This document shows positions 6,742 to 14,327 of a stretch of 19,030 nucleotides of DNA, one piece after another (the stretch's first letter is position 1; the number at the start of each line of letters is the position of its first letter). The notes under the pieces are model-generated. The model did no database searches and was not told the DNA's origin. It saw nothing but the letters and a program-made list of their open reading frames with translations. This DNA comes from an uncultured Saprospiraceae bacterium. Its GTDB lineage: Bacteria > Bacteroidota > Bacteroidia > Chitinophagales > Saprospiraceae. The stretch covers positions 1 to 19,030 of the forward strand of contig CALGLY010000788.1 in the NCBI GenBank assembly GCA_937959095.1, given 5' to 3'. The position numbers were made by a program, and so were the translations under genes.

Positions 6742-6813
6742 GCCCACCACAGGATTTCTACCATTCACCACAAGGCTACTGCAATTCACAACATAAATTT
6801 TTCAATATCTTTT
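6742..6813 (+). promoter_or_regulatory. 21-bp-phased direct repeats and promoter of the propeller gene
   Basis: ATTCAC occurs at 6763-6768 and again at 6784-6789, exactly 21 bases apart, within ACCATTCAC and GCAATTCAC. A third, weaker unit GCCCACCACAGG at 6742 is again 21 bases upstream and resembles ATTCACCACAAGG. A TAnnTTTG-like box TATCTTTT (6806-6813) follows. Direct repeats of about nine bases with a two-helical-turn period are the known architecture of LytTR-family regulator sites. That assignment is inference. The coding start is 85 bases downstream. Confidence 0.45.
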
Positions 6814-6898
6814 TTCTCCTCTAGTTTTATGGTGACAATAATGAAAAAGTCATTCTGTAAAACACATTCTATTACAAAATTAAAAACGCGAGACAGTC

Positions 6899-8938
6899 AT
6901 GAAAAACGTAACTAAAGTATTCCATTTCCCTCTTCAAAATTTCCTACTCCTATTTACCTGCCTTTTTAGTAGTATTACCTTACTAGCACAAACCACTACC
7001 TTCACAGAAGTCACAAAACTAGTCGCTGATGCTCGAAATAGTTTCGATGGTTTTGGAGAAGATGTCGATATAGATGGTGACTTTGCAGTAGTAGGCGAAC
7101 CTCTCGATTCCTATGATGAAAATGAAATGAACGTTGTACAACGTGCAGGAAAAACCCATATCCTAAAAAAAGTAAATGGACAGTGGGAGATTATACAAGT
7201 AATAGCTGCACCTAATCGCGCTGCTTTTGATTATTTCGGGAATACCGTAGCTATTTCTGGAGACTATATTTTTGCTTGTAAGCCTTTCAGTTTGAATTCA
7301 CAAGGACAAGTATATATCTACAAAAGAGATGGCGGTGATTCTGATAATTTCTCCCTCGTACAAACCATTCAAGCCAGTATTCCAGACGATAATAGTTTCT
7401 TTGGCTATCGCTTGGATGTAAATGGCGACTATGCTGTAATTTCAGCTTTCCGAGAAAAACGTGATGCAGTTGGTGGTGGCACAACTCGGAATGCTGGTGC
7501 GGTTTATATTTTCCAAAATATAGCTGGTACTTGGACAGAAATCAAAAGAATGGAATCACCTAATCGCTCTCAGGATGGTGACTATGGTGCCAGTGTAGCC
7601 ATTGATGGGGACAATATCGTAGTAGGAGAGTGGAATTATGATATGTCAGGTATGACTAATATAGGTGGAGCCTATGTATATAATAAAGATACAGGTGGAG
7701 CGAATAATTGGGGATTAGTTACACAATTGGCGCCTTCAGCAGTTGGTGCTTATCTGCGCTTTGGCGGTGCCGTGGATATTAGTGGCGACAATATTGTAGT
7801 AGGCGCGCATGAAGACGACCACGGCGGTGCCCTTACTAGTGATATAGGTGCAGCTTATGTGTATAACAGAAATACAGGCGGTACAAACAACTGGGGAGAA
7901 GTAAAAAGATTGGTAGCGACAAACCCAGCACTAACAGACCATTTTGGAATTTCTGTAGCGATTGATGGCAACCTGATTGTAGTAGGTGCGGAACAAGAAG
8001 ATGATGATGTAAGTAATATGAATCCGATGAATGATGCAGGTTCTGTATTCTTCTTCAAGCGCAACATTGGCGGTACGAACAATTGGGGACTGATGAATAA
8101 GGGAGTACCTAGTGCACGTGATATGAACGACCAATTTGGTAATGCAGTAGCCATAGATGGTTGTACGGTTATTATAGGTTGTAAGGAAAACAATTCGGAT
8201 GGAGATAATGCGAATTATATGTCTAGTGGACCAGGCGCGGCGTATATTTTCGGCAATGAATTATATACAGAAATGTCTGTGACACCTGCAACTTGTGATG
8301 TAGATGCTGTAGTGACCGCAACAAATGGCACAGCAGTAAATTACGAATTCTTTGTAGATGCAAATGCCAACCGCCAATGGGACGCTGGTGAAACGGTACA
8401 AAATGGTGCAAGTACTACTTACACTACCACAGGCTTAACTCCTACGGACGAAGTAGGCGTAATCGTGACCAACTCGGCAGGCGAACGCTGTGAGACTATC
8501 GTGGACATTATCAAAAATTGCATACGCTTGGATGTGAGTGTGAACTTGTGGGGAGCAATGGATATGCCAACAACCCCTGGGGAAATGCGTACAGACTTAG
8601 CGACTTCTAATCTAGTGCCACTTACAGAACCTTACACCGGACTTAGCTTTACGCATGTAGGTGACGGTGGCGGCGAAACGACCACTATGGCAGTACTAGG
8701 TGATGCAACATTAGGCGTAGTAGATTGGGTATTCCTAGAAGTACGCGACCCAAATACGCCAACTACTGTGTTGGGAACAACGGCAGGACTCTTACTGAAA
8801 AATGGTAAAGTAGTAGATGGAACAGGAACAGGTTTTCCTGACTTTAGTTTACCGCCAAATAAGGAATATCATGTAGCTGTGAAACATCGCAATCACTTGA
8901 GCGTGATGACTGCAACGCCTATGATTTTGAATTACTAA
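6899..8938 (+). CDS. Secreted FG-GAP seven-bladed beta-propeller protein
   Basis: A 679-residue exported protein. The signal peptide is about 1-31 (hydrophobic NFLLLFTCLFSSITLLAQ). Seven FG-GAP-like repeats begin near 52, 113, 168, 229, 288, 349 and 413. They have the pattern YFGxxVAIxGDxIVVGA and a 55-64-residue period, which is exactly one seven-bladed integrin-type propeller. Asp/Asn-rich turns suggest calcium binding. The loops after blades 4, 5 and 6 share GGxNNWG (about 266, 327 and 391). A small Ig-like or CUB-like domain (about 456-541, cysteines 466, 531 and 541) follows. Next comes a C-terminal domain (about 543-679) with LVPLTEPYTGLSF, VVDWVFLEVRD and YHVAVKHRNHLSVMT, which recurs in Bacteroidota surface proteins. 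Relatives often continue into a type IX secretion C-terminal domain. This one stops at MILNY and none is visible. A role in adhesion or surface recognition is inferred, and the ligand is unknown. Confidence 0.88.
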   Translation: MKNVTKVFHFPLQNFLLLFTCLFSSITLLAQTTTFTEVTKLVADARNSFDGFGEDVDIDGDFAVVGEPLDSYDENEMNVVQRAGKTHILKKVNGQWEIIQVIAAPNRAAFDYFGNTVAISGDYIFACKPFSLNSQGQVYIYKRDGGDSDNFSLVQTIQASIPDDNSFFGYRLDVNGDYAVISAFREKRDAVGGGTTRNAGAVYIFQNIAGTWTEIKRMESPNRSQDGDYGASVAIDGDNIVVGEWNYDMSGMTNIGGAYVYNKDTGGANNWGLVTQLAPSAVGAYLRFGGAVDISGDNIVVGAHEDDHGGALTSDIGAAYVYNRNTGGTNNWGEVKRLVATNPALTDHFGISVAIDGNLIVVGAEQEDDDVSNMNPMNDAGSVFFFKRNIGGTNNWGLMNKGVPSARDMNDQFGNAVAIDGCTVIIGCKENNSDGDNANYMSSGPGAAYIFGNELYTEMSVTPATCDVDAVVTATNGTAVNYEFFVDANANRQWDAGETVQNGASTTYTTTGLTPTDEVGVIVTNSAGERCETIVDIIKNCIRLDVSVNLWGAMDMPTTPGEMRTDLATSNLVPLTEPYTGLSFTHVGDGGGETTTMAVLGDATLGVVDWVFLEVRDPNTPTTVLGTTAGLLLKNGKVVDGTGTGFPDFSLPPNKEYHVAVKHRNHLSVMTATPMILNY

Positions 8939-8944
8939 TATGCC

Positions 8945-9052
8945 TTATCCAAACGGATAAAAAATGTACTGATGAATCTATAAGCGTTTTTATATATAGA
9001 ATAATCTACTTATAGGTTTTACATGGACTCGTTCTATTTTTAGAACGGGTCC
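8945..9052 (+). other. Two hairpins after the propeller gene
   Basis: TTATCC-aaac-GGATAA (8945-8960) lies six bases after the stop. GGACTCGTTCTA-tttt-TAGAACGGGTCC (9025-9052) is a compact 12-bp stem with one G-U pair and a four-base loop. Neither is followed by a U-tract. The second may be a processing or stabilising hairpin, or part of a small RNA that ends at the terminator at 9156-9196. Confidence 0.5.
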
Positions 9053-9155
9053 AATTCCCGAAGCTTCAATAAATCATCCTTTTACCCTCGAAAAATTTCC
9101 TTTTCGCAACCACTCAAAACCTAAAAATACAACATGAATATAATTAATTTGGAGT

Positions 9156-9196
9156 AGCGAGAACTTGGGTGAAGTCAGGTTCTCGCTTTCTTTTTT
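9156..9196 (+). terminator. Intrinsic terminator, rightward
   Basis: AGCGAGAAC (9156-9164) pairs perfectly with GTTCTCGCT (9179-9187). The T-rich tract ttcttttttg follows immediately. The orientation is rightward, so it ends transcription from the propeller gene or from a small RNA started within 8939-9150. It lies 218 bases after the propeller stop and protects the convergent thiL gene. Confidence 0.85.
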
Positions 9197-9223
9197 GAGG
9201 AAAATATCCACTCATTGTGTACC

Positions 9224-10252
9224 TTAAAAATGCCGCCAACCCTGCGCTTGCAAGTCATGGATATTGCCGCCCTTCGTATGCAACTTAATGCCATCTTCAA
9301 GTGCTACTACTTCGCCCATGATATAAATATCGGGCATGAATTTTACTTTTTCTAAATCTTCAGGACGGACGGTAAAGAGTAGTTCATAATCCTCTCCACC
9401 ACTCAAAGCACAAGTAATAGGATCTAGCTTGAATTTGATCGCCATTTGTTCTGCTTCTGGATGAATCGGAACACCCGTTTCTTCTATGTATGCACCCACG
9501 CCCGACTGCTTGCAGATATGAAATAACTCTGAAGCCAAGCCATCTGAAATATCAATCATAGCAGTAGGGACGAGCTGATTTTTAGAAAATAAATTAATCA
9601 TATCGCGCCGTGCTTCGGGTTTTAGTTGGCGTTCTATCAAGTATTTGCTTTCGCCTAGTTCGGGCTGCACGCCAGGGCTAGAAATATATACTTGTTTTTC
9701 GCGCTCTAGTATCTGTAGTCCTAAATAGGCTGCGCCCAAGCTACCCGTCACACAAATCAAGTCTCCGACTTTTGCTGTATTGCGATATGCAATTTTATCC
9801 ACTTCTACTTCACCTATTGCGGTCACGCTGATGTAGAGTCCTTTCAAGGAAGAAGTTGTATCGCCACCCACCAAATCTACATTATAGAAGGCACAGGCTT
9901 GATGAATACCTTCATACAATTCTTCTAAGGCTTCCACCGAAAAGCGATTGGAAATGGCAATAGATACCGTGATTTGTTTTGGGAGGGCATTCATCGCATA
10001 AATATCCGATAGATTCACCACCACTGCTTTGTAGCCTAAATGCTTTAAGGGCGTATACATCAAATCGAAATGAATGCCTTCTACGAGCATATCCGTGGAA
10101 ACAACTGATAAGCCGCTGCTACTTTTTATTACCGCCGCATCGTCGCCTATGCCATATACACTAGAAGGATTTTTGAGTTCTGCTTGTTTAGTGAGGTGTT
10201 CAATAAGTCCGAATTCTCCGAGTTTATTTACGTCTGTCCGCTTGGTATCCAT
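9224..10252 (-). CDS. thiL: Thiamine-monophosphate kinase
   Basis: ATP-dependent kinase that converts thiamine monophosphate to thiamine pyrophosphate in the cytosol. The 342 residues are family-like. Visible motifs are GIGDDAAV (34-41, metal-binding Asp pair), VSTDMLVEGIHF (51-62), NLSDIYAMNA (80-89), LVGGDTTSS (127-135, Asp for Mg-ATP), CVTGSLGAA (167-175), ISDGLASEL (235-243) and LSGGEDYELLF (283-293). Every signature region of the PurM-like AIR synthase fold is present, so it should be active. ATG at 10252 is preceded by a consensus Bacteroidota promoter, so it is probably transcribed alone. No TPP riboswitch or other thi gene is visible nearby. Confidence 0.96.
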   Translation of the reverse strand: MDTKRTDVNKLGEFGLIEHLTKQAELKNPSSVYGIGDDAAVIKSSSGLSVVSTDMLVEGIHFDLMYTPLKHLGYKAVVVNLSDIYAMNALPKQITVSIAISNRFSVEALEELYEGIHQACAFYNVDLVGGDTTSSLKGLYISVTAIGEVEVDKIAYRNTAKVGDLICVTGSLGAAYLGLQILEREKQVYISSPGVQPELGESKYLIERQLKPEARRDMINLFSKNQLVPTAMIDISDGLASELFHICKQSGVGAYIEETGVPIHPEAEQMAIKFKLDPITCALSGGEDYELLFTVRPEDLEKVKFMPDIYIMGEVVALEDGIKLHTKGGNIHDLQAQGWRHF

Positions 10253-10272
10253 GTATTTTTTAAATTAGGCTG

Positions 10273-10300
10273 CAAAGATAAGTCTTAATTTTCAACCAAA
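10273..10300 (-). promoter_or_regulatory. Bacteroidota-type promoter for thiL
   Basis: Read on the minus strand, TATCTTTG (plus 10280-10273) matches the phylum's TAnnTTTG minus-7 box exactly. A TTTG (plus 10300-10297) lies 16 bases upstream, slightly closer than the usual minus-33 spacing. The minus-7 box is about 20 bases before the thiL ATG. Confidence 0.6.
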
Positions 10301-10341
10301 ATGGATTTGTTCTTATGAAATGTATACTCGAAACGTCCTCT

Positions 10342-11505
10342 TTATTTAGCAAGTGTAAAATAGAAAGTCGAACCTTTCCCCAGTTCCGATTCAGCCCATA
10401 TTTTTCCTTGATGTCTACCTACAATTCGCACACAACTTGCAAGCCCTATACCTGTACCCTCATACACATGACTGGCATGCAATTTCTGGAAGACTTCAAA
10501 TATTTTAGAAAGATTTTTTTCTGCTATACCTATACCATTATCTGCTATAGAGAAAAGCCAATGCTGAGCTTGTTCTTCGGCTTTTATTTTTATATTAGGT
10601 GCTTCTATTCGATATTTTATGGCATTACTGATAAGATTTTGGAAAAGCTGTCGAAGTTGGGTCGCATCACCTCGAACTATGGGTAATAGTGGAATATGAA
10701 TGGTAGCTTCACTTTCCACGATGGATGTATCTAAATCTTGTTTTATCCAAGTTAGTAGTTCATTTAAGTTTACATCATCAGTTTTTAATCGTTGTTGTTC
10801 GAGTAGCGAATAGGAGAGTAAGTCGTCAATCAATTGCTTCATGCGGACGGTGCAGAGATCCAATAAATCGAGTAAATCAAGTATTTGTGCATCCTTATCC
10901 ATTTCCATCTTAATCACATCAATCAGGCTGATGACAGTATTGAGTGGCTCTTTCAGGTCATGCGACGAGACATAGGCGAAGCGTTTGAGTTCTTCATTGG
11001 CTTGTGCTAATTTTAGCTCGGTTTCTTTCTGTTTCGTTGCATCTTGCGATACACAAATCAACTTTGTAGGACGATTTTGTCGATCGCGCTCCAGTACATT
11101 CATATTCGTACTAAGCCATACATAATCACCTTCTTTTTTCTTTACACGATATTGTACCGCTTCCACCGTCTTATTGGTACGCTGTACAATCTCTTTCAAA
11201 TGATTCTGGTATACATCAATATCTTCTGGGTGCAATATACGCTCTAATACACCTTCTCCAAATCGTAAAATATCTTTGCTACTATAGCCTGTCAGATGTA
11301 CTATGGAGGGGCTAATAAAGTCTATTTTTGGGCCTACTAAATTCAAAACATAAATGACCGCCCGGGAGTGAGTGGTGATGTGATGGAAGAGAGAGTGTGC
11401 TTGTTCATTTCCAAGTGCTGTTTCCTTTCTTACAATTTTAGCGTTTTCTGTAGTTGTGTTTATGGTACCATTATTATTCTCTTTTTGTTTGGTGGATGTT
11501 TTCAT
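10342..11505 (-). CDS. PAS-domain sensor histidine kinase
   Basis: A cytosolic two-component sensor of about 387 residues with no membrane segment or receiver domain. Residues about 1-35 are low-complexity and polar. A PAS domain (about 38-160) contains IDFISPSIVHLTGYS and the PAC-like segment VQYRVKKKEGDYVWLSTNM. The dimerisation and phosphoacceptor domain has the H-box YVSSHDLKEPLNTV with predicted phospho-His H182. The ATPase domain shows the N-box NLISNAIKYR (N294), G1 DNGIGI (322-327) and G2 GTGIGLAS (350-357). The HDLKEPL form is the bacteriophytochrome-like class frequent in Bacteroidota. I chose the ATG at 11505 over an in-frame TTG three codons upstream. No response regulator is encoded next to it, so it is an orphan. 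The PAS ligand is unknown. Confidence 0.93.
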   Translation of the reverse strand: MKTSTKQKENNNGTINTTTENAKIVRKETALGNEQAHSLFHHITTHSRAVIYVLNLVGPKIDFISPSIVHLTGYSSKDILRFGEGVLERILHPEDIDVYQNHLKEIVQRTNKTVEAVQYRVKKKEGDYVWLSTNMNVLERDRQNRPTKLICVSQDATKQKETELKLAQANEELKRFAYVSSHDLKEPLNTVISLIDVIKMEMDKDAQILDLLDLLDLCTVRMKQLIDDLLSYSLLEQQRLKTDDVNLNELLTWIKQDLDTSIVESEATIHIPLLPIVRGDATQLRQLFQNLISNAIKYRIEAPNIKIKAEEQAQHWLFSIADNGIGIAEKNLSKIFEVFQKLHASHVYEGTGIGLASCVRIVGRHQGKIWAESELGKGSTFYFTLAK

Positions 11506-11994
11506 AATATGCAATTTTTATGTAGAACGTAGTGTGTTTAATGCTGATTCATAGATATGTGGTACTTTATAAAAGGTGGTATTGAATCCTTTTCACTTAT
11601 CATTCAAGATATAAATTTCACCAATGCATATTGATTAGGTATGGATTGGTATTATACATAACCTCGGAAGATTTTTTTTGTACTAAGGTAAAGTAGAAGA
11701 ATAAATTTTAGGGAGTTTAGTAGAGAATAACCTACCAGTTCGACAGAGAGGATTTTTCGCGTAAAGAATTTAAAAAATCGTTGCATAGCCATAGTTACGG
11801 AACTATTTTTTATGTTTTTTAGGCGGACAATTATCCTGTCCAACTGGTAGATTATTTTTTACAAATTCCCTTAACGTACTATAAATTTATATAAAAAGAT
11901 AGAGAATGGGAAAGAATACTAATTAAGAAGAGTGTTTTTTGTGACATTCATTTTTGTTTTTTAAATAAAAAAATATTTAAATTTTAAACGTCTC
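11506..11994. other. Gap of about 490 bases between kinase and hydrolase genes
   Basis: It holds the leader of the histidine kinase gene at its right-hand transcriptional start (about 11506-11650), a nested inverted repeat (11732-11856), and A/T-rich sequence including TTTTTTA-aa-TAAAAAA (11957-11972), a weak candidate for the end of the leftward hydrolase transcript. A 63-codon minus-strand frame (11652-11843) spans the inverted repeat. It has no family resemblance and is not called. Confidence 0.5.
11732..11856 (+). repeat. Nested long-range hairpin ending in a T-tract
   Basis: The outer arms CTACCAGTTCGACAG (11732-11746) and CTGTCCAACTGGTAG (11836-11850) match 14 of 15. Inside, TAAAAAAT (11771-11778) can pair with ATTTTTTA (11805-11812), and ATAGTT-acgg-AACTAT (11791-11806) is a perfect six-bp stem followed by T-rich sequence. 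The outer arm is followed by attatttttt. On the plus strand this looks like a folded RNA with a terminator-like end. No rightward gene has been found for it. Confidence 0.6.
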
Positions 11995-12873
11995 CTATAA
12001 AAGAAATCTGGCTAATCTATTACTGATTTCATCCCTCATAGACCACAGAATGAAATGATCTCCGCCTTTCACTATTTCCAAGTTAACATTAGAATTATTT
12101 GGCAGCACTTTCTTGATAAAATCAGCATTTTCTTTTGGTACTAAATTGTCTTCGTCTCCTTGATAAACTACTACAGGGCAAGTAATTTTTTCCCAAAGGG
12201 GAAGCATGGCTTCCAGTTCTTCCTTTAAAGGCAAGATCTCTTGGTTACACACCCGAAAAGAGGACGGAAGTATCCAACGTATAAACGACCAATTGAGCGG
12301 TTTTCGCCACCATTCTTGCGGTTCTAACTCAGGTGATACAGAGCCTGCTACAATGACTAAACCATCTACTAAGTTCGGATAATCCATTGCCATTCGTGCA
12401 ATAACTGGCCCGCCGAAAGAATGTCCTAATAGTATCGTCTTTTGGGTTCGATATTGTTCTAAAATAGGGTGCAAAGCGCGTGCTTGTGCTTCTAAGGATG
12501 GTTCTGTATTGCCATAGTCCGAAAAGCCATAGCCAGGTCTATCGACCGCTACAACTTGTGCGAATTTTGTGAGATTAGTATCTGCTAAATAATCATTCAT
12601 CGCGCTCGATCCTCCAGGGGCACCATGTACCAATACGACCAAAGGCAATTCCTTATTCCCTACATGGACATAGTGGATGTTGCGAATAGAACCATCGGTT
12701 TTGCTTACCTCATAGCGATGAAAGCTGATAGGAGCAAATTGCCCTTTCCGAAGCAATTCAGCACGTTGTACCTCTTCTGCTTGTTGGAAGGAAAAGACAG
12801 GCAAGCGAAAAACTACAACCAACAATAGAAAACAAACAAATAAAATCGAAGAAATTCGTTTTATCCAACGCAT
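11995..12873 (-). CDS. Alpha/beta hydrolase
   Basis: A hydrolase of 292 residues with an N-terminal hydrophobic segment (about 6-24) after MRWIKR, so membrane-anchored or exported. Positions show the alpha/beta fold: the oxyanion-hole motif HGAPGGSS (83-90), DRPGYGFSD (111-119), the nucleophile elbow GHSFGG with S152 (150-155), an acid in YQGDEDNLVP (D240 or D242) and the catalytic H273 in GGDHFILWS. The triad looks complete. The substrate cannot be inferred from sequence. It starts two bases after the stop of the upstream membrane protein, so the two are very likely co-transcribed and translationally coupled. Confidence 0.9.
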   Translation of the reverse strand: MRWIKRISSILFVCFLLLVVVFRLPVFSFQQAEEVQRAELLRKGQFAPISFHRYEVSKTDGSIRNIHYVHVGNKELPLVVLVHGAPGGSSAMNDYLADTNLTKFAQVVAVDRPGYGFSDYGNTEPSLEAQARALHPILEQYRTQKTILLGHSFGGPVIARMAMDYPNLVDGLVIVAGSVSPELEPQEWWRKPLNWSFIRWILPSSFRVCNQEILPLKEELEAMLPLWEKITCPVVVYQGDEDNLVPKENADFIKKVLPNNSNVNLEIVKGGDHFILWSMRDEISNRLARFLL

Positions 12874-12875
12874 AC

Positions 12876-13382
12876 TTAGCTTTTAGCGACTCGTTTCCAA
12901 CCAAAGCGAATGCATAGCAATACCACAAAAAATCCGATGATTATATATTGAAACGGCACATAGGTGAAAGCAAATATGCGAAGGCGGTCAATAAACCACA
13001 TAATGCTTAAAAGCGCTGCAATGAGAATCATTAGCCCAGAGAGTCGCTCGAAACCGGGTATTCTTTCCAAGTTCACATTGCTACGGATAATAAAAATGGT
13101 AGCAACCATCGAAATCACAGGCAATATTTGAGTAAACATATCGGTATCTAAAATACTTCTTCGCTCAAAGAGGAAGAAATAAACACTCAGTGTAATAGCG
13201 AAAATGCCTGGTACCGTTACCAAATAAATAAGCACTGAATAGATAATACTAGCTGGTGGCTGATGTCCTTTATCGCCGCTCCAAACTGCGGTAAGCACCG
13301 CCAAGAGAGGAACAAATACAAAAAATGCAATGATGAGTGCAGGGTTCGCTGCCAATAAGTCGAAAAATTCTTTTAGTGTCAT
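12876..13382 (-). CDS. Five-TM membrane protein of unknown function
   Basis: A protein of 168 residues, almost entirely membrane-embedded. Hydrophobic segments lie at about 12-33, 44-70, 82-99, 111-131 and 138-160. I do not recognise a family, and there is no catalytic or transport signature. It starts MTLKEFFDLLAANPALI and ends with the basic tail KRVAKS. It is immediately upstream of the alpha/beta hydrolase with a two-base gap, so the two probably form a unit. The A/T-rich leader on the minus strand contains TATACTTG, one mismatch from the TAnnTTTG promoter box, about 25 bases before the ATG. Confidence 0.75.
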   Translation of the reverse strand: MTLKEFFDLLAANPALIIAFFVFVPLLAVLTAVWSGDKGHQPPASIIYSVLIYLVTVPGIFAITLSVYFFLFERRSILDTDMFTQILPVISMVATIFIIRSNVNLERIPGFERLSGLMILIAALLSIMWFIDRLRIFAFTYVPFQYIIIGFFVVLLCIRFGWKRVAKS

Positions 13383-13481
13383 GTCTGCTATAAATTAAAG
13401 TTGCAAGTATAATGTCTTCGTCAAATCGAGAATTACTAATCAATCGTTTTTAGTCTCACATCTTAGATGTCTTAAAGTAAA

Positions 13482-14156
13482 TCAGGCATATTCCGTCGCT
13501 TCTTCTTGATCTAAACTACCTCCAGTGCGGAAAATAATACCAGCAATCACCCCAAATACAAAGCCACCAATATGCGCCCACCAAGCTACGCCGCCACCGC
13601 CCTCAGATACCTGCCCTACCCCTGCAAATTGTTCCCAAATCCAAAACCCTAAAAATAGAAACGCTGGAATACGAAATGGAAAAACTAAGAACAAGAGCTT
13701 GATCCGCGAACTTGGAAACATTACTAAATACGCTCCCATAACTGCCGAAATAGCTCCACTCGCTCCTACTGTCACGATGGTACTATCCATATTGAAATAG
13801 ATGTGTCCAGCATGTGCGGCTAAGCCACCCAATAGATAGAAAAGCAAAAAAGGAATATTTCCTATGGTCGCTTCTATATTATCTGCAAATATCCAAAGAA
13901 AGAGCATATTTCCTATAATGTGCGCCCAACCTGCATGCAAAAACATACTTGTAAATAGCGTAAAGTAGTCTTGTCCGTTTGTAATTTCGGCAGGTATCGC
14001 GCCATAGGTTTGAATGAATTGCTCGAAGGCAGCTTCGCCAATTCCCAATTGCTGCATTTCTATAAAAAATACAATGCAATTCAGAAGAATGAAGCCATAG
14101 CTAAAAATGGGAAAAGAGCCACCTTTTACTTGGTCGTCGCCAATTGGAAAAATCAT
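13482..14156 (-). CDS. Rhomboid-family intramembrane serine protease
   Basis: Six-TM intramembrane protease of 224 residues. The catalytic dyad is S133 in GASGAISAVMG and H195 in WWAHIGGFVFG. The oxyanion-side HxxxN motif is H79-IIG-N83 after MFLHAGWAH, and the loop ADNIEATIGN (91-100) matches the family's L1 region. Segments run at about 18-35, 66-90, 101-120, 128-148, 152-176 and 193-210. The C-terminus GSLDQEEATEYA is acidic and cytosolic. The Gly-rich SEGGGG (185-190) precedes the last helix. The substrate is unknown. A palindrome ACATCT-t-AGATGT (13458-13470) lies just past the stop without a U-tract. ATG at 14156 is a good start. Confidence 0.94.
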   Translation of the reverse strand: MIFPIGDDQVKGGSFPIFSYGFILLNCIVFFIEMQQLGIGEAAFEQFIQTYGAIPAEITNGQDYFTLFTSMFLHAGWAHIIGNMLFLWIFADNIEATIGNIPFLLFYLLGGLAAHAGHIYFNMDSTIVTVGASGAISAVMGAYLVMFPSSRIKLLFLVFPFRIPAFLFLGFWIWEQFAGVGQVSEGGGGVAWWAHIGGFVFGVIAGIIFRTGGSLDQEEATEYA

Positions 14157-14210
14157 AAGGTATCATTTAAGTTGAACACAGAGACAGAGCAGTCAGCATT
14201 TTTTACTACT

Positions 14211-14294
14211 ATTTCTCCCTCGTTCCTAAAATTGAAGGTATAGAATTGTTGGAACTTTTTAGAATCAAATTTCACTTAGAAATGAGGGAGAAAT
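14211..14294. repeat. 19-bp inverted repeat between lipoprotein and rhomboid genes
   Basis: ATTTCTCCCTCGTTCCTAA (14211-14229) pairs with TTAGAAATGAGGGAGAAAT (14276-14294), with one G-U pair and one mismatch; the first eleven pairs are perfect. The loop is 46 bases. It sits 55 bases upstream of the rhomboid start and 34 after the lipoprotein stop. It has no U-tract on either strand. Confidence 0.65.
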
Positions 14295-14327
14295 AAAACG
14301 TACAAGTTCAGGTTTAAGATTTTTGAC

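Noticed and set aside
6841..6915. 24-residue upstream frame starting ATG at 6841 and overlapping the propeller start
   Set aside because: Out of frame, no conserved feature. Short frames of this kind are expected by chance in A-rich leaders.
10315..10686. 123-codon plus-strand open frame
   Set aside because: Antisense to the ATPase domain of the histidine kinase. Cys/Phe/Tyr-rich shadow translation.
11652..11843. 63-codon minus-strand frame in the kinase-hydrolase gap
   Set aside because: Lies largely within the inverted repeat 11732-11850. No family resemblance and biased A/T composition.
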